Positions 24,363-32,544 of a stretch of 64,000 bases of DNA are shown piece after piece. Source of the stretch: Thermococcus sp. MAR1 (GTDB lineage: Archaea > Methanobacteriota_B > Thermococci > Thermococcales > Thermococcaceae); contig NZ_SNUF01000002.1 of NCBI RefSeq assembly GCF_012027305.1, forward strand, positions 124,001 to 188,000, written 5' to 3'. A program made the position numbers and the translations under genes. The stretch's first letter is position 1; each line of letters opens with the position of its first letter. The notes under the pieces are model-generated. The model was not told the DNA's origin. It was given only the letters and a program-made list of their open reading frames with translations, and did not search any database.

Positions 24363-25121
24363 ATGATGGATGATGTTATAAAAACGGGAATCGGTGAGCT
24401 TGACACGATGCTTGGAGGTGGCCTTCTAGACGACAGTTTGGTTCTCATTCTCTACGACACGAACTCCTTCGGCTGGGTTCTGGGGGTCGAAATCTTCAGG
24501 AGTCTAGTCAACAGGAACGGCTTTGGTGTCGTCACCAATTACTCCTTTCCTATGAGTCTGTTGCAGAAATACGGCAAAATGCTTGGTTTTAATGTGAAAG
24601 AGCTTGGAGAATCGAGAAATATGGCAATAATTGACGTATTCAGTGCCGTCAACGGGATAATCTCCGACCTGCCCTTTGTGTATTCTCCGGGGGAGATCGA
24701 TGCCAGCACATACCTCCCGAAGATGGTTTCTGTGTATCATGAGATACTCCGAGAAATCGGGGAGAGAAAACCCATTGGACTCACCATAACCCTTGACGGA
24801 TTCGCTTATCTCTTCGGGGAAGAATCCGCCATGAAGCTCCTCCAGAGGAATCTGGTGATGAAGGAGTCCGCCAGGATCACGGAGAGGAGAAGGAGACCGG
24901 TTAACATATTCCTCCTCAACCAAGACAGAGTCTCAAAGCGCTTTATATCCTGGATATCTCAGTACGCGGAGCATATAATAGAATTCACCCACGGAGAGGC
25001 ACCGGGGGTTGAGAAGATGGTCGTGAGGAAGTCCCTGCTACCAGAGTTTGAACCGTGCACCGCCGAATTCCGGTTCTCGAAGGGAAAAATAAGGATAATC
25101 CCGGAGAGGCTGGAGGTTTAG
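24363..25121 (+). CDS. KaiC/RecA-like protein without a Walker A motif (copy 2)
   Basis: A 252-residue paralogue of the product at 20402-21157. The N-terminus KTGIGELDTMLGGGLLDDS is KaiC-like, but the P-loop position reads ILYDTNSFGWVLGV and has no GKT/S. The Walker B region AIIDVFSAVNG and the strand NIFLLNQDRV are kept. The two copies share the pattern YDTxSxGW, AxIDVFS, ARITExRxRPxNIFLLN and a C-terminal LLPEF. The gene is divergent from the tRNA thiolase gene and convergent, one base apart, with the site-2 protease gene. Function unknown; a role as non-catalytic partner of a KaiC-type ATPase is conceivable. Confidence 0.75.
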   Translation: MMDDVIKTGIGELDTMLGGGLLDDSLVLILYDTNSFGWVLGVEIFRSLVNRNGFGVVTNYSFPMSLLQKYGKMLGFNVKELGESRNMAIIDVFSAVNGIISDLPFVYSPGEIDASTYLPKMVSVYHEILREIGERKPIGLTITLDGFAYLFGEESAMKLLQRNLVMKESARITERRRRPVNIFLLNQDRVSKRFISWISQYAEHIIEFTHGEAPGVEKMVVRKSLLPEFEPCTAEFRFSKGKIRIIPERLEV

Positions 25122-25122
25122 C

Positions 25123-26256
25123 TCAGCCGACCAAGTTCGCCAGTGCGGGCCAGAGGTTAAGGGCCAGCAGGAACAGGCCCACTCCGATTGTGAAGTACCT
25201 CACGGGCTTGGCGACCTTCTCCGGAAGGTACGTCTTGACCACGTCGTCGAGCATCCTTCCTCCATCGAGGGGCACGAGCGGGAAGAGGTTCATCAGACCG
25301 ATCCCTATGTTGAGCACGTATATCCAGTAGAACGTGAAGAACAGCGGGAGCACCATGTTCTCGTAGCCGATTTTTGATACCACGTGCTGGGCTGGATAGA
25401 TGCCTATGTAGCCCTTCTCCGGATCCTCTGGATGCGCTCCGAGCTTCAGCTGGAGGTTCAGTTCCTCCCCGTTGCGCAGAACTGTAAGCGTCACGACTTG
25501 GCCAGGTTTGGTGGTGTTCATGAAGTTGATGAAGCTGTCCATGTCCTTTATCTGCTGCCCGTCCATTGCTATTATAACGTCCCCCTTCTGGAGCACACCG
25601 AAGGCTGGGCCATCCTCTAGGATGCCCGAGACAAGAATCCCAGCGGGCTGAAGAACGGGGGTTATGGCGAAGTTTATTATTAGGAGTGCCAGGAGGGCAG
25701 TTGCTATGTTTGCAAGGGAGCCAGCGCCGTAAACACGGAGCCTTGAGCGGAGAGGAGCTTTTTCGAGTGCCTCCTCGTCCGGCTCAACGAACGCACCCGG
25801 AATCACGGCAAGAAGAACAAGTCCCACCGATTTTAACGGCAGGTTTTCGGCCCTGGCCACTATTCCATGGCTCAGCTCGTGGACGACCATAACGACGGCA
25901 AGTGCTATCAGGCCGTACCAGAGAGGTATTGTAACGCCCGGGATGACCAGCTGAACGCCAGCCTGCTCGCCGCCGGTCTGAACCGTTTTCATGGCGGTTT
26001 TAAGGAGCGCGTAGAAGACGTAGGCCATACCTGCAAAGCCGAGAACTATCCCGACATCGGCGTAAACCTTCCAGAAGCGCCGGGCTTTTTTGGCTATTGC
26101 GTCTATCAAACCCAGCAGTCTCTTCGTTCTCCACATCGCGACGAACATATCGACGGTGAGGCCCTCTTCTCTCTCCTCTCTCCTTCCGAAGAGGGCGTAG
26201 AGGACTATCCAGAACACTGCGATGCCGAGTATGATTGCTATGAGGGTGGTGTTCAT
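25123..26256 (-). CDS. Site-2 protease family (M50) membrane metalloprotease with PDZ domain
   Basis: Intramembrane zinc protease, 377 residues. The metal site HELSH is at residues 126-130 in a membrane helix, the second motif NLFPLVPLDGG lies near the C-terminus, and a PDZ domain lies between them (LEDGPAFGVLQKGDVIIAMDG, in the pieces GDVII and MNTTKPGQVVTLTV). At least five further hydrophobic helices are present. ATG 26256 is chosen because GGTGA is five bases upstream; GTG 26265 overlaps that site. Substrate unknown; such proteases often release membrane-held regulators. Confidence 0.94.
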   Translation of the reverse strand: MNTTLIAIILGIAVFWIVLYALFGRREEREEGLTVDMFVAMWRTKRLLGLIDAIAKKARRFWKVYADVGIVLGFAGMAYVFYALLKTAMKTVQTGGEQAGVQLVIPGVTIPLWYGLIALAVVMVVHELSHGIVARAENLPLKSVGLVLLAVIPGAFVEPDEEALEKAPLRSRLRVYGAGSLANIATALLALLIINFAITPVLQPAGILVSGILEDGPAFGVLQKGDVIIAMDGQQIKDMDSFINFMNTTKPGQVVTLTVLRNGEELNLQLKLGAHPEDPEKGYIGIYPAQHVVSKIGYENMVLPLFFTFYWIYVLNIGIGLMNLFPLVPLDGGRMLDDVVKTYLPEKVAKPVRYFTIGVGLFLLALNLWPALANLVG

Positions 26257-26381
26257 TTGGGTCACCTAACTCCAAAATCATCAGTTTGATTTATAAATTC
26301 TTGCCTGGATATTGTGTGATAGAGCTTGGAATAATATTGATGACTTTCAATGACTCCACACTAAGTAACCGGGGGATTTAC

Positions 26382-27563
26382 ATGGTTGGGAGGGTGATTA
26401 TTTTTTCGCAGACGTTTCCACCGGAAAAAGGAGGTAACTCTTCTAGGATGGGAGATCTTTATAAATACTTAACTGAATTCGGGATAGAAGTTATTGTTAT
26501 TTCGGCAGTTGAAACATATCCCTTTGGGGCGTTTCCCCGGAAGTTCAAATTGATCAAGAGAGACAGAAATATTATTCGGCTGTTCACGTATCAGCCGAAG
26601 AAAGATGCGTCGAGCATTGAGAGAGTTTTGTATTACACTATCTTTCCGTTCTTGGCTAGCGTATGGTTAATTGTTAATAAAAATACTTCTGATATTATTT
26701 TGATAACTACTCCACCACCTCAGTTATATTTAGTTGCATTTATTGGTAAACTACTTGGAAAGAAAGTTGTTGTTGATGTTAGAGACATGTTTTTAGATGT
26801 TAGTATTAATTTGGGCTTTATAAACCGTGGAAGCTTAGTTGAGAGAATATTTAGATTTCTAGAATCGAAAGCTCTCCAAAAAGCAGACGCTGTAACTCTT
26901 GTTACTCCAAAGATAAGGCGCCAATTAGTTGAGAAATATGGAATAGATCCTGCTAAATGTTATGTAATTCCTAATGGTGTGGATTTGGAGATATTTAAGT
27001 GCAACAAATCAAAAAGAAAACTCCAAATGGTTTACACAGGACACTTTGGACATGCTCAAGATTTTGGGACATTTTTGGAAGGATATGCACTTTTAAAAGA
27101 AAATGAGAGAGTGCCTCTAATCTTGGCAGGTGGGGGAGAAACACTTGGTGATGTATTGAAAAACGCTGAAAAGCTGGGGATTGCTAAATGGATAGAACAT
27201 GTTGGAGTGCTACATAGGAAAGAAGTTGTTAAGTTGCTATGCTCCTCTTCTATTGGAGTCGCTCCAATAAAAGTGGATGAAAGTTTGAAATATGCTATTC
27301 CATCAAAAATCTACGAGTATTTAGCGTGTGGCTTGCCGTTTATTGGAGTTGGTGTTGGCGAGATAAATAAAATTGCAGAAGAAAGCGGGGCTGGATGCGT
27401 AGGAAGAACCCCAGAAGAAGTTGCTGAGTGCATTATAAAACTTTTAAACTCAAATCTTAAAAAACTAAGGATTCGAGCTCTTAGATATATTAAAAGGTTC
27501 AGCAGAAAAAACTCTGCTAAGAAGTTCCTCATAATATTGAACTCTCTGAGGGAAGAAACATGA
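26382..27563 (+). CDS. Glycosyltransferase family 4 (AT-rich module 1)
   Basis: GT-B fold retaining glycosyltransferase for a surface glycan, about 393 residues. The N-terminal SQTFPPEKGGNSSRM and the C-terminal motif with GVAPIKVDESLKYAIPSKIYEYLACGLP (in the piece PSKIYEYLACGLP) are typical. ATG 26382 follows GGGGGAT; the longer frame lies over a non-coding leader. The gene is strikingly AT-rich against the GC-rich protease gene to its left, with many AAA/ATA/TTA codons, which suggests transfer. It overlaps the next gene by ATGA. Confidence 0.92.
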   Translation: MVGRVIIFSQTFPPEKGGNSSRMGDLYKYLTEFGIEVIVISAVETYPFGAFPRKFKLIKRDRNIIRLFTYQPKKDASSIERVLYYTIFPFLASVWLIVNKNTSDIILITTPPPQLYLVAFIGKLLGKKVVVDVRDMFLDVSINLGFINRGSLVERIFRFLESKALQKADAVTLVTPKIRRQLVEKYGIDPAKCYVIPNGVDLEIFKCNKSKRKLQMVYTGHFGHAQDFGTFLEGYALLKENERVPLILAGGGETLGDVLKNAEKLGIAKWIEHVGVLHRKEVVKLLCSSSIGVAPIKVDESLKYAIPSKIYEYLACGLPFIGVGVGEINKIAEESGAGCVGRTPEEVAECIIKLLNSNLKKLRIRALRYIKRFSRKNSAKKFLIILNSLREET

Positions 27564-28786
27564 AAACAAAAATTGCTGAGTACTTGAAAGCACTATTGAA
27601 AAACACTGAGAAATATTTAGTGATTGAAGACGAGATTGCTTACATAAAAGACCCCGTTTTTTGGATAGTGAGACACAGAGTTAGTGCTGAGTACTTGAAG
27701 TCCGTAATTAGGTTGTATGGGCACCGTAAAAGAGGTATTATTGAGAGGATTGTGCGTTTTCTGTTATTCCGTCAGAACTCAAACGGGTCGTGGAACGAAA
27801 TTCATCCTAATTACAACCAAGAATCGGCTCTCGTAACATCTTTTGTTGGAGAAGCATTGCTTTTGGCGCTACCATATTTAGAGGGTGAGCTGAAAGAAAG
27901 AACAGAAAATGCTCTGTGGAAAGCGAGGAATTATGTTCTATCAAGCGAGATTAGGGGGGGATATTTCCTTAAGTCTAAGCTCTACACCGCTGACTATCTT
28001 AATGTTGATGCAACCTGTGGGGCATTCTTAGCTCAGTATTACAAAGTTTTTGGAGATAAAGAAGCGTTAGGAGGTGCAAAGAGAGCTGCGAGAAGAGTGT
28101 GCACATTTCAAGAAAAAGATGGGGCATTTCCATATGCAGTGAATAGAGGAAATGAGAAATATCCATTGAATGTTCCATGTATTCACTACCAAGGTGTTAC
28201 ACTCTATTACCTCTCAAAGGTTCAAGAAGTTATTCGGGAAGAGTGGCTTAAGGAGTGTATGCTCAAGGGAACGCAATGGCTCTTGAACGTTCAAAGAAAT
28301 GATGGAAAATTTGATTGGTCAAAGAGCGGTTTGATGTTTGCTTATTATCTTACGGGAGCTTATGCATTTGGAATTGCATCTTTTGTGTACACATCTCAAT
28401 GGGATGAGAAATATTTGGAGAATGCGACAAAACTATTGCCAATTTTGAGAGAGAACACTCCAAATATAGTCCTTAGATGGGAGAAAGGAAAGTGGAGAGA
28501 TTTCCCAAGAGATGTAGCTGTTTCATTTAAGAGTGCTTGGCTTGAGAGTTATCCTGTGAAACACAAGCTGTTTAGACTTGGTTATGCTGTCTATAGGCAG
28601 ATTGCAAGGAGAAGGTTCTCTGAAGATGTTAGGGAAGATATGATATTCAAATCTGTAACAAAGCTTTTTGGAATAAAGGCCTCAACAGTTGAGCCTTCTA
28701 AGAACTTCCCTGACATGTTCATGACATCTGAAGTTTTGGATTGTTTAAGTTATGCATTAACATTTTTAAAAGGTGGGATTCCATGA
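27560..28786 (+). CDS. Predicted alpha/alpha-toroid protein of the glycan module
   Basis: A 408-residue AT-rich gene product with internal helical hairpin repeats carrying the pattern FLLFRQNSNGSWNEIHP, FQEKDGAFPYAVNRGN, WLLNVQRNDGKFDWSKSG. This Gln-x-Asp/Asn-Gly-x-Phe/Trp pattern is that of prenyltransferase/squalene-cyclase repeats and of some glycan lyases or epimerases with an alpha/alpha barrel. No catalytic signature is clear. Coupling to a GT4 gene (four-base overlap) suggests that it modifies or binds the glycan or a lipid carrier; this is inference. Confidence 0.65.
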   Translation: MKTKIAEYLKALLKNTEKYLVIEDEIAYIKDPVFWIVRHRVSAEYLKSVIRLYGHRKRGIIERIVRFLLFRQNSNGSWNEIHPNYNQESALVTSFVGEALLLALPYLEGELKERTENALWKARNYVLSSEIRGGYFLKSKLYTADYLNVDATCGAFLAQYYKVFGDKEALGGAKRAARRVCTFQEKDGAFPYAVNRGNEKYPLNVPCIHYQGVTLYYLSKVQEVIREEWLKECMLKGTQWLLNVQRNDGKFDWSKSGLMFAYYLTGAYAFGIASFVYTSQWDEKYLENATKLLPILRENTPNIVLRWEKGKWRDFPRDVAVSFKSAWLESYPVKHKLFRLGYAVYRQIARRRFSEDVREDMIFKSVTKLFGIKASTVEPSKNFPDMFMTSEVLDCLSYALTFLKGGIP

Positions 28787-29193
28787 AGACGCTTCCCTAT
28801 TATCCTACCGCTCTCCTGCGATACATAATAGAAACCGCCGTAAACGATTCCCACATCCTTCTCGAGGGCGTCGAATTTCTTTACCTGGAGGTTTAGTCTG
28901 TTGGGGAGCCATTCGTCGTCATCGTCGAGGAGAGCGATAAATTTTCCTCGTGCTTTCTTGATACCTGTGTTCCTGGCAATTGGCCCCCCTGAGTTCCTCT
29001 TAAGCCGTACATACCTGATGCGTCCATCTTCAAAGCTTTCAACAACTTTTGGGGTGCTATCTGGGGACGCGTCATCGACGACTATCAATTCAAAGTCTTC
29101 AAACTCTTGATTAAGCACGCTCTCTATGGCCCTTTTCAGGAGCTTGGCACGGTTGTATGTTGGAATAATAACCGAGACCAAAGGTCTACTCAT
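28750..29193 (-). CDS. Glycosyltransferase family 2, 3'-truncated
   Basis: Only the N-terminal part of a GT-A glycosyltransferase: VSVIIPTYNRAKLLKRAI, VVDDASPDSTP and the metal-binding region LLDDDDEWLP are intact. The family normally needs 220-350 residues; this frame has 147 and its last ten codons are read from the antisense of the toroid gene (28750-28783). The homologous part stops at about 28784, at the stop codon of the AT-rich gene. I infer that insertion or replacement by module 1 removed the acceptor-binding half. The start overlaps the galU stop by 8 bases, so it was the last gene of the ugd-galU-GT2 operon. Probably inactive. Confidence 0.8.
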   Translation of the reverse strand: MSRPLVSVIIPTYNRAKLLKRAIESVLNQEFEDFELIVVDDASPDSTPKVVESFEDGRIRYVRLKRNSGGPIARNTGIKKARGKFIALLDDDDEWLPNRLNLQVKKFDALEKDVGIVYGGFYYVSQESGRIIGKRLHGIPPFKNVNA

Positions 29194-30061
29194 GACTAAC
29201 CTCCTGGATAATCTGTCCCATTAGGGATATAATCTCTTCCCTCAACTCTTCATGGGCCAAACTGAGCTCAATATTGGCCCTCACAAAACCCAACCTGCTT
29301 CCAACGTCGTATCTTTTTCCAGTTATCTCTTTTGCGAACATTGGCTGAGGTAGTAGGACTTTAAGGGCGTCTGTGAGTTGTATTTCTCCGCCTTTGCCGG
29401 GGGGAGTCTCCCTGAGCGCGTCAAAAATCTCCGGAAACAGAACGTACCTACCAATGATGGCAACATTACTCGGTGCTTCACTTGGAGAAGGCTTCTCAAC
29501 CAGGTTATTCACCCTATAGAGTCCATCACCGATTTTTACGCCCTCCACTATACCGTACCTGCTCACAAGTTCTTGAGGAACTCTCTCAACCCCAATAACG
29601 GGCGCTTCTTTCTCCCGGGCAACTTCAATCAACTGCCCTATCCCAGGCTTCTCGCTCACGATTATGTCATCGCCTAAGAGGACGGCGAAGGGCTCGCCGT
29701 TAACGTGCTTCTCCGCGTGAAGTATCGCATCCCCAAGCCCGAGAGGCTTCTTCTGCCTCACATAGTAAATGTCGACCATCTCCCCAATCTCTTCAACCTG
29801 CTTGAGCTCCTCAAGCTTGCCCTTTTCTCGCAGGTAGTACTCCAGCTCGAAACTCCTGTCAAAGTAGTCCTCTATAGTGCGCTTCCCCTTTCCGGTGATT
29901 ATAAGAATGTCATCGATTCCAGCTTTTATTGCTTCTTCAACAACGTAATGGATTACCGGCTTGTCCACTATCGGGAGCATTTCCTTGGGCATTGACTTGG
30001 TTATTGGAAGCATTCTCGTGCCAAGGCCGGCAGCGGGAATAACCGCCTTCCTAATCCTCAC
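29186..30061 (-). CDS. galU: UTP--glucose-1-phosphate uridylyltransferase
   Basis: Makes UDP-glucose from UTP and glucose-1-phosphate for glycan synthesis. About 291 residues. The nucleotide-binding signature AGLGTRMLPITKSMPKEMLP and VDKPVIHYVVEEA, and the later FAVLLGDDII with the metal Asp, are clear. GTG 30061 overlaps the ugd stop as GTGA and has GGGGG about seven bases upstream. Together with ugd it gives UDP-glucuronate. The first residues correspond to the usual family start. Confidence 0.95.
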   Translation of the reverse strand: MRIRKAVIPAAGLGTRMLPITKSMPKEMLPIVDKPVIHYVVEEAIKAGIDDILIITGKGKRTIEDYFDRSFELEYYLREKGKLEELKQVEEIGEMVDIYYVRQKKPLGLGDAILHAEKHVNGEPFAVLLGDDIIVSEKPGIGQLIEVAREKEAPVIGVERVPQELVSRYGIVEGVKIGDGLYRVNNLVEKPSPSEAPSNVAIIGRYVLFPEIFDALRETPPGKGGEIQLTDALKVLLPQPMFAKEITGKRYDVGSRLGFVRANIELSLAHEELREEIISLMGQIIQEVSHE

Positions 30062-31341
30062 CAGCACACCCCCTCGTAAACCTTAGCGGTTTTTTCGGCA
30101 GCTTTCACGCGTCTCCCATCAACCACTATCTTCCCAGAGTAATCCAACTCTTCAAACTCCTTCCACTCGGTAACTATTAAGATTACATCGGTCGCATCAA
30201 GAACTTCACGGGGAGAGTTGGCATAAGTTATTTTCTCGCCAATATCGGGGTAGAACTTTCTGAAGTTCTCCATGGCTTGGGGATCGTAGGTTATAACTCT
30301 AACCCCCTCTTCGAGGAGCTTTTTGATGACGGGGTAAGCCCTCGTCTCCCTCACGTCGTCAGTGTCTGGTTTGAATGCTAAACCAAGAACTCCCACGGTC
30401 TTTCCTTTAATCTCTGGAACGTGCTTTTTGATGAGTTCAATCAGTTTTAACGGCTGCCTCTCGTTCACTTCAACTACAGCCTTCAGGATTAAGGGCTCTT
30501 CACCAAGCTCTTCCGCCTTTCTTATCAATGCCCTCGTATCTTTCGGGAAGCAGGAACCACCCCAGCCGATGCCAGTCCTGAAAAAGTGGGGGCTAATCCT
30601 GTGGTCCAATCCAACGCCTTCAAAGACTTTCCACGAGTCAATGCCGAGCTTTTTGCAGATGTTTCCAATCTCGTTGGCGAAGCTTATTTTGGTTGCAAGG
30701 AAAGCGTTTGACGCGTACTTAATCATTTCGGCGGTTTTAATGTCCGTTAAGAGTTTTGGCGCGTTTATTGGCTCGTAGAGCTTTTCTAAAACTCCTTTCG
30801 TCCTCTCGTCCTGGACTCCAATGACTACCCTGTCCGGGTTGAGGAAATCCCTGAGTGCCACGCCCTCCCTCAGGAATTCGGGGTTCATCGCGAGGCCAAA
30901 ATCCCTGAATGCTTTCTTACCCGAGTGCTCTTCGATTAGGGGTTTGACGACCTCTTCCGTCGTGCCCGGCAGGACCGTGCTCTTCACGACGATAACGTGG
31001 TACGAGTCCTTCTCCTTGAGTGCTTCCCCGATTGCCTTCGCCGCTGACTCGACGTACTTCAAGTCTATCGAGCCGTCCTCTCTTGATGGTGTTCCCACGG
31101 CTATGAATGTAACGTCTGAGTTGAGGATTGCCTCGCGGTAGTCTTTTGTTGCGTAATACTTTCCCCTAAACTCTTTCATGAGTTCTTCGAGGCCCTCCTC
31201 GTAGATTGGAGGCTGAGCGTTGTTTGTCATTGTGATTTTTCTCTCATCAACGTCCACGAATATGACTTCATTTCCCAGCTTGATGAAACCCATTCCCGTA
31301 ACGAGACCAACGTAACCAGAGCCGATGACCGAAACCTTCAT
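30058..31341 (-). CDS. ugd: UDP-glucose 6-dehydrogenase
   Basis: Oxidises UDP-glucose twice with NAD+ to UDP-glucuronate. A 427-residue protein. The N-terminal Rossmann motif VIGSGYVGLVTG is followed by the family residues around STVLPGTTEE, the active-site Cys in GWGGSCFPKD, and the C-terminal UDP-binding domain with GLAFKPDTDDVRE. ATG 31341 is selected because GGTGGAG lies five bases upstream; the frame extends 74 codons further but covers the promoter. First gene of the ugd-galU-GT2 operon; it supplies precursor for uronic-acid glycans. Confidence 0.96.
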   Translation of the reverse strand: MKVSVIGSGYVGLVTGMGFIKLGNEVIFVDVDERKITMTNNAQPPIYEEGLEELMKEFRGKYYATKDYREAILNSDVTFIAVGTPSREDGSIDLKYVESAAKAIGEALKEKDSYHVIVVKSTVLPGTTEEVVKPLIEEHSGKKAFRDFGLAMNPEFLREGVALRDFLNPDRVVIGVQDERTKGVLEKLYEPINAPKLLTDIKTAEMIKYASNAFLATKISFANEIGNICKKLGIDSWKVFEGVGLDHRISPHFFRTGIGWGGSCFPKDTRALIRKAEELGEEPLILKAVVEVNERQPLKLIELIKKHVPEIKGKTVGVLGLAFKPDTDDVRETRAYPVIKKLLEEGVRVITYDPQAMENFRKFYPDIGEKITYANSPREVLDATDVILIVTEWKEFEELDYSGKIVVDGRRVKAAEKTAKVYEGVCW

Positions 31342-31367
31342 AATCTCCACCTTTCTCAGGTTTGCAT

Positions 31368-31386
31368 TGAAGGATATAAATTTAGC
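31368..31386. promoter_or_regulatory. Bidirectional TATA region of glycan modules
   Basis: GGATATAAATTTAGC between the divergent ugd operon and the AT-rich GT module reads as a TATA element on both strands (ATATAAAT plus; AAATTTATAT minus). Minus-strand spacing gives a short leader for ugd. For the plus gene, start of transcription would be close to ATG 31399. Confidence 0.5.
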
Positions 31387-31398
31387 GAGAGGGGAACT

Positions 31399-32544
31399 AT
31401 GGGGAACAAGAAAATCGTAATGACCCTTTCGAATCCATTTAAGGTTGATCCCCGGGTGTATAAAGAAGCTAGAACCCTTGTGAAATATGGATATGAGGTT
31501 ACAATACTTGCGTGGGATAGAGAGGGTATCCATTCTGAAAATGAGGAGATAGAGGGAATACACGTTAAAAGGATCAGGGTCAGATCCAGATATGGGTCTA
31601 TCTTGAGTTTTTTGGTTTCTTTACCAGTATTTTACCTAAAAGCACTCTCGTCATTGTTGAAAATGGACTTTGATGTAATCCATACCCATGATTTTGATAC
31701 AGCTTTTCTTGGAGCTGTTCTTAAACTTCTCCGAAAAAAGAAGTGGGTTTACGACATCCACGACATATACTTTACTAGGATCTCTCTACTCAAAGAGAAA
31801 AGCTCACACGGTTTTATCCAGCGTTTTCTGCATTTCCTGGAGGTAACTTTTGCAAAGTGGGCAGATATCGTTATAGTTGTCACTAAGTCCATGGGGGGAA
31901 GTCATGAAGGCTTCAAGGAATTCTATGTCTCCTCTGGGGTTCTCCCTAACAAAATAAAGGTTGTTTGGAATACTCCAATGCATTCAATGTTCTCCCATTA
32001 CCCCCGTTTGAACCTGAAAAAAAGCAACCGCCTAACCGTGGGTTATATTGGATCAATAAGAACCGTTAGCAACTTTGTGCCCCTATTTGAAGTTGCAAGA
32101 AAAAGAGGATACAAACTTCTCTTTGTTGGGGGTGGAAAATCTCAAAGGGATGTTGAAAAACTAGCGAAGAATTACCCTGAGGTTGAGGTCGAGTTCACAG
32201 GTAATGTTCCATACGAGCTTATACCCAACTACTATAATCTCTGTGATGTCCTGTATTCATATTTTCCGCCTACGGAGAACGTGAAGAGAACGATAACCGT
32301 TAAGGTTTTTGAGAGCGCTTTTCTTGGGGTGCCCTCCATAGTCAACGGGGACTCTCTCATGGAGGATTTTGTGACTATCTATCGGTGTGGTGTTCCTTTA
32401 GAGGGACTCACCCCAGAAAAACTTGAGAGGGCCATTGAAAAAGCCAAAGATTTAAAATTTAGTGTGAGACCTTTCCGTGAGAAATGGGTGTGGGAAAGGC
32501 AGGAGAAGAAAATAATCAAAATATACAAACAGGTGGTAGAATGA
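31399..32544 (+). CDS. Glycosyltransferase family 4 (AT-rich module 2, first gene)
   Basis: A 381-residue GT-B glycosyltransferase. Beginning IVMTLSNPFKVDPRVYKEA, with VIHTHDFDTAFLG in the N-terminal domain and a C-terminal domain with VGYIGSIRTVSN, LLFVGGG and the acidic motif region FFPPTENVKRT/VFESAFLGVP. ATG 31399 follows GAGGGG at five bases. It is divergent from ugd and less GC-rich than the backbone. It overlaps the next gene by ATGA. Sugar and acceptor unknown. Confidence 0.9.
   Translation: MGNKKIVMTLSNPFKVDPRVYKEARTLVKYGYEVTILAWDREGIHSENEEIEGIHVKRIRVRSRYGSILSFLVSLPVFYLKALSSLLKMDFDVIHTHDFDTAFLGAVLKLLRKKKWVYDIHDIYFTRISLLKEKSSHGFIQRFLHFLEVTFAKWADIVIVVTKSMGGSHEGFKEFYVSSGVLPNKIKVVWNTPMHSMFSHYPRLNLKKSNRLTVGYIGSIRTVSNFVPLFEVARKRGYKLLFVGGGKSQRDVEKLAKNYPEVEVEFTGNVPYELIPNYYNLCDVLYSYFPPTENVKRTITVKVFESAFLGVPSIVNGDSLMEDFVTIYRCGVPLEGLTPEKLERAIEKAKDLKFSVRPFREKWVWERQEKKIIKIYKQVVE

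Noticed and set aside
26266-26381. Fifth C/D box sRNA around ATTGATGACTTTCAATGACTCC
   Set aside because: A C-like box is present but there is no D or D' CTGA at suitable spacing.
31342-31563. 74-codon N-terminal extension of UDP-glucose dehydrogenase
   Set aside because: The family starts at the Rossmann strand, and a clear ribosome binding site and TATA lie in this stretch.
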